Shown: piece after piece, positions 16,226 to 25,258 of the stretch | Layout of the letters: each line of letters starts with the position of its first letter | How positions within the stretch are numbered: position 1 is the stretch's first letter | DNA from: Cupriavidus pauculus | GTDB taxonomy: Bacteria > Pseudomonadota > Gammaproteobacteria > Burkholderiales > Burkholderiaceae | Reading direction: 5' to 3' | NCBI RefSeq assembly: GCF_002858765.1 | Contig: NZ_PJRP01000002.1 | Span: 168,588 to 232,587, forward strand | Length of the DNA stretch: 64,000 bases | Made by a program: the position numbers and the translations under genes | Notes under the pieces: generated by a model | Told to the model about the DNA's origin: nothing | What the model saw: the letters and a program-made list of their open reading frames with translations, nothing else | The model's database searches: none

Positions 16226-18400
16226 ATGCCAGTCCGCGCCCGGGGCCGCTACCGCCGCTCGTACGCCCTCCAGATGACCACCCTTGCCTTGAGCATGCAG
16301 GCCGCCAGCCTGGCCATGGCCCAGGAACAGGCGCCTGCCGCCGTGCCGGCCAACCACAGCCTGCCCACCGTGACGGTCAGCGCCAGCAGCGGCGTGGAGT
16401 CGCCCACCGGCCCGGTGCAGGGGGTGGTGGCCAAGCGGGCGGTGACGGCCACCAAGACCGATACGCCGATCGTCGAGACGCCGCAGTCGATCACGGTCAT
16501 CACCCGCGACCGCATGGAGTTACAGGGCGCGCAGTCGGTGGCGCAGGCGGTGGGGTATACGGCGGGCGTGACCACGGCCGGCTTCGCCAACGACAACCGT
16601 ACCGACACGATCAAGATCCGTGGCACCGACTCCACCCAGTATCTGGACGGCCTGCTGAACGCGGTTGGCTTCTATAACAACACCCGCCCCGATCCGTACG
16701 CGCTGGAGCGCATTGAAGTGCTGAAGGGGCCGTCGGGCATGCTGTACGGCCAGGGCGCCGTGGGCGGTATCGTGAACCTGGTGTCGAAGCGGCCGCAGGC
16801 CGACGCGGCGCGCGAAATCGGCGTGAGCTTCGGCAACTACAACCGCAAGCAGATCCAGGCCGACTTCACCGGCCCGATCGATGCCGACGGCAAGTGGCTG
16901 TACCGCTTCGTGGCGATGGCGCGCGACAGCGATGCGTCGGTGGATTACGTGAAGGACAACCGCTACTTCATCGCGCCGTCGCTGACGTACCGTCCGAACG
17001 CCGACACCGAATTCACCCTGCTGGCCAATTTCCAGAAGGACGACAGCGGCACGATGATCGGCTTCTTTCCGTGGCGCGGCACGCTGATCGAGAATCCGGC
17101 CGGCCAGATCCCGCAGAACTTCTTCGTCAGCGAACCGGGCTTCGACAAGTACACGGCCGAACAGCACGCCGTGGGCTACCAGTTCTCGCACCGCTTCAAC
17201 GACACCTTCACCGTGCGCCAGAACCTGCGCTACTCGCACAGCACGGTCGACTACCGCAGCATCTACACCACCGGCTTTACCGGCGCCACGCACGGCTGGG
17301 TGCCGGGCAGCGACACCATGCTGCGCCGCGTGCTGTACCTGAACCAGCCCACGCTGAACCAGTTCGCCGTGGACACCCAGGGCCAGGCGAAATTCCGCAC
17401 CGGTCCGGTCGGCCATACGTTCCTGGCCGGCCTGGACTACCAGAACAGCGAAAGCACGGGCCGCACCAATGCCAACGGCTCGGCCGCGCCGATCAACGTG
17501 TTCAATCCGGTCTACGGCAACTACGTGGCGCCCACGGCCTTCCGCGACCTGCCGGCGGCCAAGCAGATCCAGACTGGCGTGTACCTGCAGGACCAGATCG
17601 AATGGAACAAGTGGCTGCTGATGGTGGGGCTGCGCTACGACTGGTCGCGTGCGGCGCAGGACAACACGCCGTCGGCCTCGCGTGACGACAGCGAACTGAC
17701 CAAGCGCTTTGGCCTGATGTACCGCTCCGACTTCGGCCTGAACCCGTATGTCAGCTATGCCGAATCGTTCCAGGGCCAGGCCGGGTTCAATGTCGATGGC
17801 ACGGCATTCAAGCCGCTGCGCGGCAAGCAGTGGGAAGCCGGTATCAAGTACCAGCCGCCGGGCAAGAACATGACGCTGACGGCTGCCGTGTTCGATATGC
17901 GCGAGGAAAACCGCAAGGTGGCGGGCGTGGTCAACGGCATGGCGGGCACGGTGCAGATCGGCGAAGCCCGCACGCGCGGCGCCGAACTGGAGGCGCTGGT
18001 GTCCCTGGGACGGCTGGACCTGATCGCCGCGTACACGTTCCTGAACGCCAAGACGATCGAAGGCACGGCGGCCGAGCAGGGGCAGCGGCTGGCCAGCGTA
18101 CCGACCAACACGGCGTCGCTGTGGGCCAACTATCGCTTCAGCCTGTTCGATATCCCCGGCTTCCTGGCCGGTGCCGGTGCGCGCTACAACGGCCCGAGCA
18201 CCGACGGCACGGGCAACAACCGCGTGGGCGGATTCACGGTGTTCGACGCCGTGGTGGCCTACGATCGCGGCCCGGTACGCGTATCGCTGAACATGAACAA
18301 CGTGTTCGGCAAGCAGTACGTCTATAGCTGTATCGCGCGGGGCGATTGCTTCTTCGGCACGCAGCGCTCGATCATCGGCAACGTGACCTACCGCTTCTGA
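16226..18400 (+). CDS. TonB-dependent siderophore receptor
   Basis: A 724-residue outer-membrane receptor. The signal peptide ends near SLAMA (residue 32). A TonB-box-like TVTVSA segment follows, then the plug domain (about 75-185, with ETPQSITVITRDRM and LKGPSGMLYGQGAVGGIVNLVSKRP) and the 22-strand barrel ending in VTYRF, the expected terminal aromatic residue. It belongs to the ferrichrome/ferrioxamine-type siderophore receptors; the ligand cannot be read. A GAGAGAAG ribosome site and a Fur-like box precede it. No siderophore synthesis genes are in the window. Confidence 0.93.
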   Translation: MPVRARGRYRRSYALQMTTLALSMQAASLAMAQEQAPAAVPANHSLPTVTVSASSGVESPTGPVQGVVAKRAVTATKTDTPIVETPQSITVITRDRMELQGAQSVAQAVGYTAGVTTAGFANDNRTDTIKIRGTDSTQYLDGLLNAVGFYNNTRPDPYALERIEVLKGPSGMLYGQGAVGGIVNLVSKRPQADAAREIGVSFGNYNRKQIQADFTGPIDADGKWLYRFVAMARDSDASVDYVKDNRYFIAPSLTYRPNADTEFTLLANFQKDDSGTMIGFFPWRGTLIENPAGQIPQNFFVSEPGFDKYTAEQHAVGYQFSHRFNDTFTVRQNLRYSHSTVDYRSIYTTGFTGATHGWVPGSDTMLRRVLYLNQPTLNQFAVDTQGQAKFRTGPVGHTFLAGLDYQNSESTGRTNANGSAAPINVFNPVYGNYVAPTAFRDLPAAKQIQTGVYLQDQIEWNKWLLMVGLRYDWSRAAQDNTPSASRDDSELTKRFGLMYRSDFGLNPYVSYAESFQGQAGFNVDGTAFKPLRGKQWEAGIKYQPPGKNMTLTAAVFDMREENRKVAGVVNGMAGTVQIGEARTRGAELEALVSLGRLDLIAAYTFLNAKTIEGTAAEQGQRLASVPTNTASLWANYRFSLFDIPGFLAGAGARYNGPSTDGTGNNRVGGFTVFDAVVAYDRGPVRVSLNMNNVFGKQYVYSCIARGDCFFGTQRSIIGNVTYRF

Positions 18401-18493
18401 TCGATCCGTTTTGACCCCGGGGCACCCCCGGGAGACTTCGGCGTGCCGGTTTGCTAGCATGCAGCCCATGCCGACTCTCAGGGGGATCGCCGG

Positions 18494-19507
18494 TTGGAAA
18501 CTTTCACTTCTCGCCGCACCATCCAGCAGGCGCTGGCCGACTGGCGCGCCCAGGGCCGCCTTGGCGCCACGGACCTACTGGCCGCCTGGGCGCCCACGCT
18601 GCCCGGCAGTGCGCACTGGCGCCACTGGCTAGACTTCGCACTGTTGATCCTGGGCACGGCGCTGCTGTGCGCCGGCGTCATCGTCTTCTTCGCCTTCAAC
18701 TGGGCGTCACTTCATAAATTCTCCAAATTCGGACTGCTGGCCGGGTTGCTGACCGTGCTGGCCGGGTTTGCCGCGTGGCGCCCCGCTGGCGACATGGCGG
18801 GCCGGGCCGCGCTGGGCGGCGCGCAAATTGTGTCCGGCGTGCTGATGGCCGTGATCGGGCAGACCTACCAGACCGGCGCCGATGCCTGGCAGCTGTTCGC
18901 GCTGTGGACGCTGCTGGCGGTGCCGTGGGCACTGGCGGCGCGCGCGGCGCCGCATTGGTGGATCGTGCTGGTCATCGGCAATGTGGCGCTGCTGCGGTTC
19001 TGCAGCGTGCGGCTGGGCATCGGCGGCATGTTTGAACTGCTGTTCTCGGCCCGATTCGCGCGTGAAACGATGATGTTCCTGTTGGGTACGTCGATCATCC
19101 AGTTGGCCGCCTGGTATGTGCTGGCCGCGAGGGCGGGGCGCTGGGGCTTCGTGGGCGCGACTGGTCCCAGGTTGCTGGGCCTGCTGGCCTGCGGGTATGC
19201 AGGATGGGTGGGACTGATGAGCGTGCTGACCGATCACGTGAGTGCCACGGGCCTGCTGGTCAGCGCCGTGGCGCTGGTCGGCCTGACGGCCTGGTTCCGC
19301 TGGCGTGCGTTCGATATCGTGGTGCTGAGCTTGGTCTGCCTGACCGGCATCGGCGTGATCATCTCGGCCGTGGGCCGCTGGCTCGTGGATTTCCACGGCG
19401 ATTTCGGCGCCTTCCTGCTGCTGGCGTTGCTGACCATCGGCCTGGCCGTGGCGGCCGCCACGTGGCTGCTGCGCGCCTGGCGCGAGACTTCGGGGAGCCC
19501 GGCATGA
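18494..19507 (+). CDS. DUF2157-type polytopic membrane protein
   Basis: A 337-residue protein with a short soluble N-terminus (about 1-45; SRRTIQQALADWRAQGRL) followed by about ten hydrophobic helices, matching the DUF2157 pattern. It starts at TTG 18494 with AGGGGGA eight bases before. Its stop overlaps the next start (ATGA). DUF2157 proteins are commonly followed by DUF4401 and GDYXXLXY proteins, as here. The complex has no established function; membrane or envelope homeostasis is only a guess. Confidence 0.8.
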   Translation: METFTSRRTIQQALADWRAQGRLGATDLLAAWAPTLPGSAHWRHWLDFALLILGTALLCAGVIVFFAFNWASLHKFSKFGLLAGLLTVLAGFAAWRPAGDMAGRAALGGAQIVSGVLMAVIGQTYQTGADAWQLFALWTLLAVPWALAARAAPHWWIVLVIGNVALLRFCSVRLGIGGMFELLFSARFARETMMFLLGTSIIQLAAWYVLAARAGRWGFVGATGPRLLGLLACGYAGWVGLMSVLTDHVSATGLLVSAVALVGLTAWFRWRAFDIVVLSLVCLTGIGVIISAVGRWLVDFHGDFGAFLLLALLTIGLAVAAATWLLRAWRETSGSPA

Positions 19508-20658
19508 ACCCGCGCCAGATCGATCGGACCGAACAGACTGAACAGACCGAACGCGGGCTCTGGACCCAGCTGGCCGCGCGCGGCACGGTGCAGGGCGACT
19601 TTGCGCCGACGTTGCGCACGCCGTGGCCGATCCGTCTGCTGATGGGCGGCGCAGGCTGGCTCGGGGCGCTGTTCTTCCAGATGTTCCTGATTGGCACCGT
19701 GTTCGCCACCACCCGTGGCAACGGCCCGGCCATGGCTATCACCGGCGTGGTGATGATCGGCATCGCCGTCGCGCTCTATCGCGTGACGGCCCGCGAGAGC
19801 GGCCGCATTGCGCTGGGGCAGTTTGCCCTGGCGCTGAGCCTGGGCGGCCAGGGCATGGCCATAGCCGGCGTGGGCGAGGCACTGGGCTTCCAGCGCTTTC
19901 TGGAGACGGCGCCGTTCTGGGTGGCCGTGGCCCTGTTTGAAGGGGTGCTGTTCGTGCTGGTCCCGGACCGCCTGCACCGCTTTCTGGCGATGCTCGCACT
20001 GTGGATGGCGCTGGGCGTTGCCGCGTGCGTGGTGCTGGGCGACCTGATGGCGCCGCGCTGGACCGCCATTCCGATGGCGCTGGGTCCGATGACGGCCCTG
20101 GCATTTGCAGCGCTGCTGGCCTTTGTCATGCGTGAGGACCGGCTCGCGGCGGCGGGCCGCCTGCCGATGACCGAGCCGGCCGCCGATGCCACGCTGCTGA
20201 TGGCGCTGCTGGGCGCGCTGGTGGTGACCGGCTTCGCCCATCCGGCCGAGCTGATCTTCGGTGTCGATACGCCCTGGCGTGCGCACGGCGGGTGGCTGGC
20301 CGGCGCGTTGATTGGCGTGGCACTGGTGGCCATGACGCTGCTGGAGTGCCGTCGGCTGACGTGCAGCGTGCCGGTAGGCGCGGCGATGCTGGGCGTGGCC
20401 ATCGCGTTCAGCGCGTTGATGGTGTACGCCCCAGCCGTGACGGCCGGAGTGCTGGCACTGGCCGTGGCGCTGCGACGCGGTTCGCTGCCGTGGCTCGGGC
20501 TGGGCATCGCCACGGTGCTGATCGGCTTTGTCTGGTACTACAGCACGCTGCAGTGGACGCTGCTGGCCAAGTCGGCCACGCTCGTGGCCGCCGGCGCGCT
20601 GCTGCTGGCCGCCCGTGCCGCGCTGGGCCGCATCGCCAGCCAGGAGGCCGTGGCATGA
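19504..20658 (+). CDS. DUF4401-type polytopic membrane protein
   Basis: A 384-residue protein with a hydrophilic N-terminus (RQIDRTEQTEQTERGLWTQL) and around ten to eleven predicted transmembrane helices, matching DUF4401 by architecture and neighbours. It overlaps the DUF2157 gene upstream and the GDYXXLXY gene downstream by four bases each, so all three are probably made in stoichiometric amounts as one membrane complex (inference). No catalytic motif is recognised. Confidence 0.78.
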   Translation: MNPRQIDRTEQTEQTERGLWTQLAARGTVQGDFAPTLRTPWPIRLLMGGAGWLGALFFQMFLIGTVFATTRGNGPAMAITGVVMIGIAVALYRVTARESGRIALGQFALALSLGGQGMAIAGVGEALGFQRFLETAPFWVAVALFEGVLFVLVPDRLHRFLAMLALWMALGVAACVVLGDLMAPRWTAIPMALGPMTALAFAALLAFVMREDRLAAAGRLPMTEPAADATLLMALLGALVVTGFAHPAELIFGVDTPWRAHGGWLAGALIGVALVAMTLLECRRLTCSVPVGAAMLGVAIAFSALMVYAPAVTAGVLALAVALRRGSLPWLGLGIATVLIGFVWYYSTLQWTLLAKSATLVAAGALLLAARAALGRIASQEAVA

Positions 20659-21155
20659 AACGCTGGATCATCGTGGGATGGCTGCTGACGGTTGGCGTCG
20701 CCATGGCAGGCATCGTCGGCAAGGAACGGCTGATGGCGCGCGGCGACGTGGTCTACCTGCGCCTGGCGCCGGTGGACCCGCGCTCGCTGATGCAGGGCGA
20801 CTATATGGCGCTGAATTTCTCGGTCGCCAACGAGGTGCGCGTGGCGCATGGCACGGCGCAGACGGGCCAGTCGCGCGAGGAAGTCATCGTGGTCCGCCGT
20901 GACGACCGCAATGAAGGCCACTTCGTCCGCCTGCACAAGGGCGAGCCGCTGGCGGCAGGCGAGTTGCTACTGCGCGTGCAGAACGTGCCGTCGCGATGGG
21001 GCGGCAACAGCGTGCAGGTGTCGACGGACGCGTGGTTCTTCCAGGAAGGCCAGGCGGAACGCTTTGCCAAGGCGAAATTCGGAGAATTCCGCGTGGATGC
21101 CGACGGGCAGGCGTTGCTGGTGGGCATGCGCGACGAGGCGCTGCACGGGATGTAG
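20655..21155 (+). CDS. GDYXXLXY-domain membrane-anchored protein
   Basis: A 166-residue protein with one N-terminal hydrophobic helix (IIVGWLLTVGVAMAGIVG) and an exported domain carrying the family signature QGDYMALNF near residue 50. The start is inside the preceding stop (ATGA at 20655). It is the last member of the DUF2157-DUF4401-GDYXXLXY set. Function is unknown; the location predicts a periplasmic domain anchored to the inner membrane. Confidence 0.82.
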   Translation: MKRWIIVGWLLTVGVAMAGIVGKERLMARGDVVYLRLAPVDPRSLMQGDYMALNFSVANEVRVAHGTAQTGQSREEVIVVRRDDRNEGHFVRLHKGEPLAAGELLLRVQNVPSRWGGNSVQVSTDAWFFQEGQAERFAKAKFGEFRVDADGQALLVGMRDEALHGM

Positions 21156-21522
21156 CCACGTCTGTGGTCACGGTCGGCGGCCGGCCGGGGTTGGACAGGG
21201 GCCACCCCTTGTGGCATAAGAGGTCTTTCGCCCCCGCTTCCTTTGCAGCGTGGTTTTCAATGCTGCCTTGCGCCCTGCCCATGATGCTCGCCAACAGCCG
21301 TCGTTCCAGCCCCTGCGGTGCCATGCACCGAGGGCTGGAACGCGCGCTGTCGCTGCATCGGGCCCTGGGCCTGCTGACCCAACGAGTCGCTCGCGCCGGC
21401 CTTTTCCTGGCCGTGCGGGACGCTCGGCAATCGATTCCTCAGGCCTGAGCACTCCCGTACGGCACCTTGCCAGATGTGGTCCCCACCGGACTACGCCTTC
21501 AACGTGTTTCCTGGAGCCCCCG
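21156..21522. other. Gene-free stretch dominated by a long RNA-like hairpin
   Basis: I see no convincing gene in these 367 bases. The dominant feature is the folded element at 21277-21363, described separately. A smaller hairpin built on GGCC-TTTTCCT-GGCC follows at about 21393-21420. The leader of the 23-residue peptide gene occupies the end. Confidence 0.5.
21277..21363. ncRNA. Candidate structured RNA element (long imperfect hairpin)
   Basis: Nested pairing around the loop CAT at 21322-21324: CGGTGC/GCACCG (21316-21321 with 21325-21330), CGTTCCAGCCC/GGGCTGGAACG (21302-21312 with 21332-21342), ACAGC/GCTGT (21294-21298 with 21346-21350), GATGC/GCATC (21283-21287 with 21355-21359) and GCCC/GGGC (21277-21280 with 21360-21363). 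That is 31 Watson-Crick pairs with only small internal loops. It is not recognised as a known RNA family, and its strand is unknown. It could also be a decayed inverted repeat of a mobile element. Confidence 0.45.
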
Positions 21523-21594
21523 ATGCCCCCGATCTACCGCCAAACCATTCTGGCCATCATCGCCGTTGCCGTGCTCTTTATCGCGCTCGAATAG
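21523..21594 (+). CDS. 23-residue hydrophobic peptide
   Basis: A 24-codon ORF with GGAG (21513-21516) six bases before the ATG. The peptide starts MPPIYRQ and continues as one hydrophobic helix (TILAIIAVAVLFIALE), the right size for a single membrane span. It ends 18 bases before a bidirectional terminator. Small hydrophobic proteins like this are often missed. No family is recognised, and chance occurrence is possible. Confidence 0.4.
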   Translation: MPPIYRQTILAIIAVAVLFIALE

Positions 21595-21611
21595 CGTAGC
21601 GCCGCCGAAAT

Positions 21612-21649
21612 GAAAATCGCCCGCGACCATCACGGTTGCGGGCGATTTC
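21612..21649. terminator. Bidirectional intrinsic terminator between the small peptide and ychF
   Basis: The hairpin pairs AAATCGCCCGC-GACC with GGTTGCGGGCGATTT around ATCAC, with A-rich and T-rich flanks. It lies between two convergent genes and can serve both. Confidence 0.8.
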
Positions 21650-21686
21650 GACGGGCTCGGGCTGGGGAGCGGCGTCCCCGTGCGAC

Positions 21687-22778
21687 TTAGACGTTGAACA
21701 GGAAGTTCATCACGTCGCCGTCGTGCACCACATATTCCTTGCCTTCGGCGCGCATCTTGCCGGCTTCCTTGGCGCCCGTCTCCCCCTTGAACTGGATGTA
21801 GTCGGCGTAGGCGATGGTCTGGGCGCGGATGAAGCCGCGCTCGAAGTCGGTGTGGATCACGCCGGCAGCCTTCGGGGCGGTATCGCCCACGTGGATCGTC
21901 CAGGCGCGGACTTCCTTCACGCCGGCCGTGAAATACGTCTGCAGGCCCAGCAGGGTGAAGCCGGCGCGGATCACGCGGTCCAGTCCCGGCTCTTCCATGC
22001 CCAGGTCGGCCAGGAATTCGGCCTTGTCGGCGTCATCCAGGTCGGCAATCTCGGCCTCGATGGCGGCGCAGACGGCCACCACCGGCGAACCCGTGGTCTT
22101 GGCGTACTCGCGCACGGCGTCCAGGTGCGGGTTGTTCTCGAAGCCGTCTTCACGCACGTTGGCCACATACATGGTGGGCTTGGCGGTGATCAGGCAGAAC
22201 GGGCGCAGCGCTTCCCATTCTTCCGGGGACAGGTCCAGCGTGCGCACGGCCTTGGCCTGGTCCAGCACGGCCTGGGATTTTTCCAGCACGGCCACCAGGC
22301 GCAGGGCTTCCTTGTCGCCAGCGCGGGCCGGCTTGATATAGCGCGCCAGGGCCTTCTCGACGGTGGCCAGGTCGGCCAGCGCCAGTTCGGTGTTGATGAC
22401 TTCGATGTCCGACAGCGGATCGACCTTGCCCGCCACGTGGATCACGTTGTCGTCCTCGAAGCAGCGCACCACGTGCGTGATGGCATCGGTTTCGCGGATG
22501 TTGGCCAGGAACTGGTTGCCCAGGCCTTCACCCTTGGACGCGCCGGCCACCAGGCCCGCGATGTCGACGAACTCGACCGTCGCCGGCAGGATGCGCTCGG
22601 GCTTGACGATCTCCGCCAGCTTGGCAAGCCTCGGATCCGGCACTTCCACGACGCCCACGTTGGGTTCGATGGTGCAGAACGGATAGTTTTCGGCGGCGAT
22701 GCCGGCTTTCGTCAGGGCATTGAACAGCGTGGACTTGCCGACGTTGGGCAGGCCGACGATGCCGCATTTGAGGCTCAT
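21687..22778 (-). CDS. ychF: Redox-regulated ATPase YchF (Obg family)
   Basis: A 363-residue P-loop protein of the conserved YchF/OLA1 family, which binds ATP and associates with ribosomes. The P-loop is GLPNVGKST (residues 8-16), switch and G3 segments include [24 protein letters not shown], and the C-terminal TGS domain includes [18 protein letters not shown]. Length equals the E. coli protein. It is a stand-alone gene ending in a strong terminator. Confidence 0.97.
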   Translation of the reverse strand: MSLKCGIVGLPNVGKSTLFNALTKAGIAAENYPFCTIEPNVGVVEVPDPRLAKLAEIVKPERILPATVEFVDIAGLVAGASKGEGLGNQFLANIRETDAITHVVRCFEDDNVIHVAGKVDPLSDIEVINTELALADLATVEKALARYIKPARAGDKEALRLVAVLEKSQAVLDQAKAVRTLDLSPEEWEALRPFCLITAKPTMYVANVREDGFENNPHLDAVREYAKTTGSPVVAVCAAIEAEIADLDDADKAEFLADLGMEEPGLDRVIRAGFTLLGLQTYFTAGVKEVRAWTIHVGDTAPKAAGVIHTDFERGFIRAQTIAYADYIQFKGETGAKEAGKMRAEGKEYVVHDGDVMNFLFNV

Positions 22779-22907
22779 GGTGTCAGGCGGAAAATGGCGA
22801 AACCCGTATTCTAGCGGATGGGCGGCGCCGGCCGACGCTGGAATGCACGCCGGCGGCCGCGAGTGCGGCCTTGCGCCGCGTCACCAATGTCGCACCCGTC
22901 ACGTCGC

Positions 22908-22964
22908 TATAATCCAGCCATGTCCGGACCTGCCGTGCCGGCGCCCAGCGCCGCCGCCCAATAG
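22908..22964 (+). promoter_or_regulatory. -10 element and possible leaderless 14-codon ORF abutting the ubiH-like start
   Basis: TATAAT at 22908-22913 lies seven bases before an ATG at 22920, so transcripts would begin at or near that ATG. The ORF encodes MSGPAVPAPSAAAQ and ends at TAG 22962-22964. The next bases are the ATG (22965) of the monooxygenase, in the same frame (TAGATG). The main start has no ribosome site of its own. Leaderless initiation and re-initiation are inference; no clear -35 element was seen. Confidence 0.45.
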
Positions 22965-24224
22965 ATGTCGTCGAATCCTTCCTCCCGCTTCCAGATCGCC
23001 GTGGTCGGCGGTGGCATTGTCGGCAAGGCCTGCGCCCTGCTGCTGGCGCAACAGGGCATGCAAGTGGCGCTGGTGGCGCCCCGCCCCGCAGGCGACACCG
23101 CGCGCACCGACGATTACTGGGACAGCCGTATCTACGCGTTCTCGGCCAGTTCGCAGGCGCTGCTGGAGCGGCTGCGGGTCTGGGAGGCCCTGGACCCGGC
23201 GCGCGTGCAGCCGGTGCGCGACATGCGCGTCTATGGCGACGAAAGCGCGTGCGAGACCGACCCCTCGCCCCATGGCGACCTCCATTTCTCGGCCTATGCC
23301 GCTGCCGTGCCCCAACTGGCCTGGATTATCGAATCGGGCCACGTGGAGCGTGTGCTCGATACCGCGCTGCGCTTCCAGCATCAGGTGAAATGGTTCGACG
23401 ACACCGCCGAACACCTTGAGCGCGACGTCGACGGCGTGACGCTCACGCTGGCCAGCGGCGAGCGCGTGCGCGCCAACTGCCTGGTGGGCGCCGACGGTGC
23501 GCGGTCGTGGGTGCGCCAGGAGTGCCATATCGGCACCACGCAACGGCGCTATCGCCAGTTGGGCGTGGTGGCCAACTTCCGCTGCGAACTGCCGCATCAG
23601 GAAACGGCCTGGCAGTGGTTCTTGGGCTGCCCCGAAAAACTGATGGCCGACGAGGAATCGGCCAATGGCGAGATTCTTGCCATGCTGCCGCTGCCCGGCA
23701 ACCGGGTGTCGATGGTCTGGTCGGCCGACGAGGCCCATGCCCGCGACCTGCTGGCCCTGACCCCCGAAGCCCTGGCCGCCACGGTGGCACAGGTGGCCAG
23801 CGGCGCCGTGGGCGCCCGGTTTGGCGCGCTGCGCTGCATCACGCCGGCACAGGGTTTTCCGCTGGTGTTGCAGCGGGCAGATCACTTTGCCCAGCCGCAC
23901 GTGGCGCTGGTGGGCGATGCGGCGCACGTGGTGCATCCGCTGGCCGGGCAGGGCATGAACCTGGGCCTGCGCGACGTGGTGGAACTTGGGCGGGTGATGG
24001 CCGACAAAGAGTCGTTCCGTCACGAGGGCGACCTGCGCCTGCTACGCCGCTACGAGCGGGCCCGGACCACCGATCTGCTGTCGCTGACGGCGGCCACGGA
24101 CGGCCTGCACCGGCTGTTCTCGCTGCCCGGCACGCCGGCTCGGCTGATGCGCAACCTGGGCATCCGCACGGTGGGCAGCCAGGGGCTGCTGAAGCGGTTC
24201 CTGATCGGCCGCGCGCTCGGGTAG
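22965..24224 (+). CDS. UbiH/UbiF/VisC-family FAD-dependent hydroxylase
   Basis: A 419-residue flavoprotein monooxygenase of the ubiquinone-hydroxylase group. The N-terminal dinucleotide motif is VVGGGIVGKACALLLAQQG (residues 13-31), the DG motif is CLVGADGARSWVRQ, and the second FAD motif is ALVGDAAHVVHPLAGQGMNLG (near 320-340). It probably hydroxylates a polyprenylphenol ring in ubiquinone synthesis; which of the three ring positions cannot be decided from sequence. A TAG stop in the same frame lies directly before the ATG. A dsbC-like gene follows 169 bases later. Confidence 0.88.
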   Translation: MSSNPSSRFQIAVVGGGIVGKACALLLAQQGMQVALVAPRPAGDTARTDDYWDSRIYAFSASSQALLERLRVWEALDPARVQPVRDMRVYGDESACETDPSPHGDLHFSAYAAAVPQLAWIIESGHVERVLDTALRFQHQVKWFDDTAEHLERDVDGVTLTLASGERVRANCLVGADGARSWVRQECHIGTTQRRYRQLGVVANFRCELPHQETAWQWFLGCPEKLMADEESANGEILAMLPLPGNRVSMVWSADEAHARDLLALTPEALAATVAQVASGAVGARFGALRCITPAQGFPLVLQRADHFAQPHVALVGDAAHVVHPLAGQGMNLGLRDVVELGRVMADKESFRHEGDLRLLRRYERARTTDLLSLTAATDGLHRLFSLPGTPARLMRNLGIRTVGSQGLLKRFLIGRALG

Positions 24225-24393
24225 CGCGACCCGCTGGTCGGGGCGCCCTGGACACGCCGATACCCCGAATCGCGCGGAAAGCGCGACAATCTCGCCATCG
24301 GCACGCCGGATGCGGCCAATCCCGCTGGTCGACGATTTACCGATGACATGCAAAGCCGGCACACTGACCGGCATATCGTTACCTGGAGTCAAT

Positions 24394-25152
24394 ATGTTGC
24401 AACTGTTCCGCCGCCGATCCGCACGCTTTGCCGCGATCGCCGCCTTTGCCAGCGGCGTGGCCGCAGCGGGCTATGCCCTTCACGCGCTGGCCGCGGACGA
24501 ACCGGGCACGGACAAGATCAAGCAGTCGATCCAGAAGATGCTGGGCGGCCGCGCCGAGGTGAAGAGCGTGACCCGCGCACCGGTGCCGGGCCTCTTCGAG
24601 GTCAACGTCGGCGGCCAGCTGGTCTATACGGACTCCACCGGTCGCTACATCCTCAACGGCGAGCTGATCGATACCAAGACCAATACCAACCTGACCGAAG
24701 AGCGCCTGGCCGAGATCAACAAGATCAAGTGGTCGGACCTGCCGCTGACGCGCGCCATCAAGTGGACCAAGGGCGACGGCAGCCGCTCCGTGGCCGTGTT
24801 CTCGGATCCGAACTGCGGGTACTGCAAGAAGATCGAGCAGACCTTCCAGCAGATGGACAACATCACGGTCTACACCTTCCTGTACCCGGTGCTGTCGCCG
24901 GACTCGTCGGTCAAGGCCAAGCAGGTCTGGTGTGCGTCGGACCGCACCAAGGTGTGGCGCGACTGGATGCTGAACCACGTGGCGCTGGTGGGCAACGGCA
25001 GTTGCAAGACGCCGATCGACGACAACCTGGCCCTGGGCCAGAGCCTGAATATCTCGGGCACGCCGGCGGTGTTCTTTACCGACGGCACGCGTATCCCGGG
25101 CGCGGCGGATGCCGCCACGCTGGAGCGCAAGCTCGCAAGCCTCAAGAAATAA
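24394..25152 (+). CDS. dsbC: DsbC-family thiol:disulfide isomerase
   Basis: A 252-residue periplasmic disulfide isomerase. A hydrophobic export signal covers about residues 10-36 and ends LAADE. An N-terminal dimerisation domain (about 37-105) precedes a thioredoxin fold with the active site CGYC (in DPNCGYCKKIEQTF) and the cis-proline loop SGTPAVFF. It refolds periplasmic proteins with wrong disulfides, relevant here to the exported c-type cytochromes. ATG 24394 has CTGGAG eight bases before. A strong terminator follows. Confidence 0.93.
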   Translation: MLQLFRRRSARFAAIAAFASGVAAAGYALHALAADEPGTDKIKQSIQKMLGGRAEVKSVTRAPVPGLFEVNVGGQLVYTDSTGRYILNGELIDTKTNTNLTEERLAEINKIKWSDLPLTRAIKWTKGDGSRSVAVFSDPNCGYCKKIEQTFQQMDNITVYTFLYPVLSPDSSVKAKQVWCASDRTKVWRDWMLNHVALVGNGSCKTPIDDNLALGQSLNISGTPAVFFTDGTRIPGAADAATLERKLASLKK

Positions 25153-25183
25153 CCACGACGCCGGACCCCAGCCGGCTGTCAGG

Positions 25184-25210
25184 AACGGCCGGCACTGTCC
25201 GGCCGTTTTT
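25184..25210 (+). terminator. Intrinsic terminator after dsbC
   Basis: A perfect 9-bp stem AACGGCCGG / CCGGCCGTT with a six-base loop CACTGT is followed by a T-run at 25206-25210. Confidence 0.92.
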
Positions 25211-25258
25211 CATTTCCGGACGCCCTCCGTCCATCCACAAGAAGCGGGAGACACCATC

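Noticed and set aside
16520..18469. 649-codon leftward frame opposite the TonB receptor
   Set aside because: Low-complexity His/Arg/Val composition, no ribosome site, exactly antisense to a certain gene.
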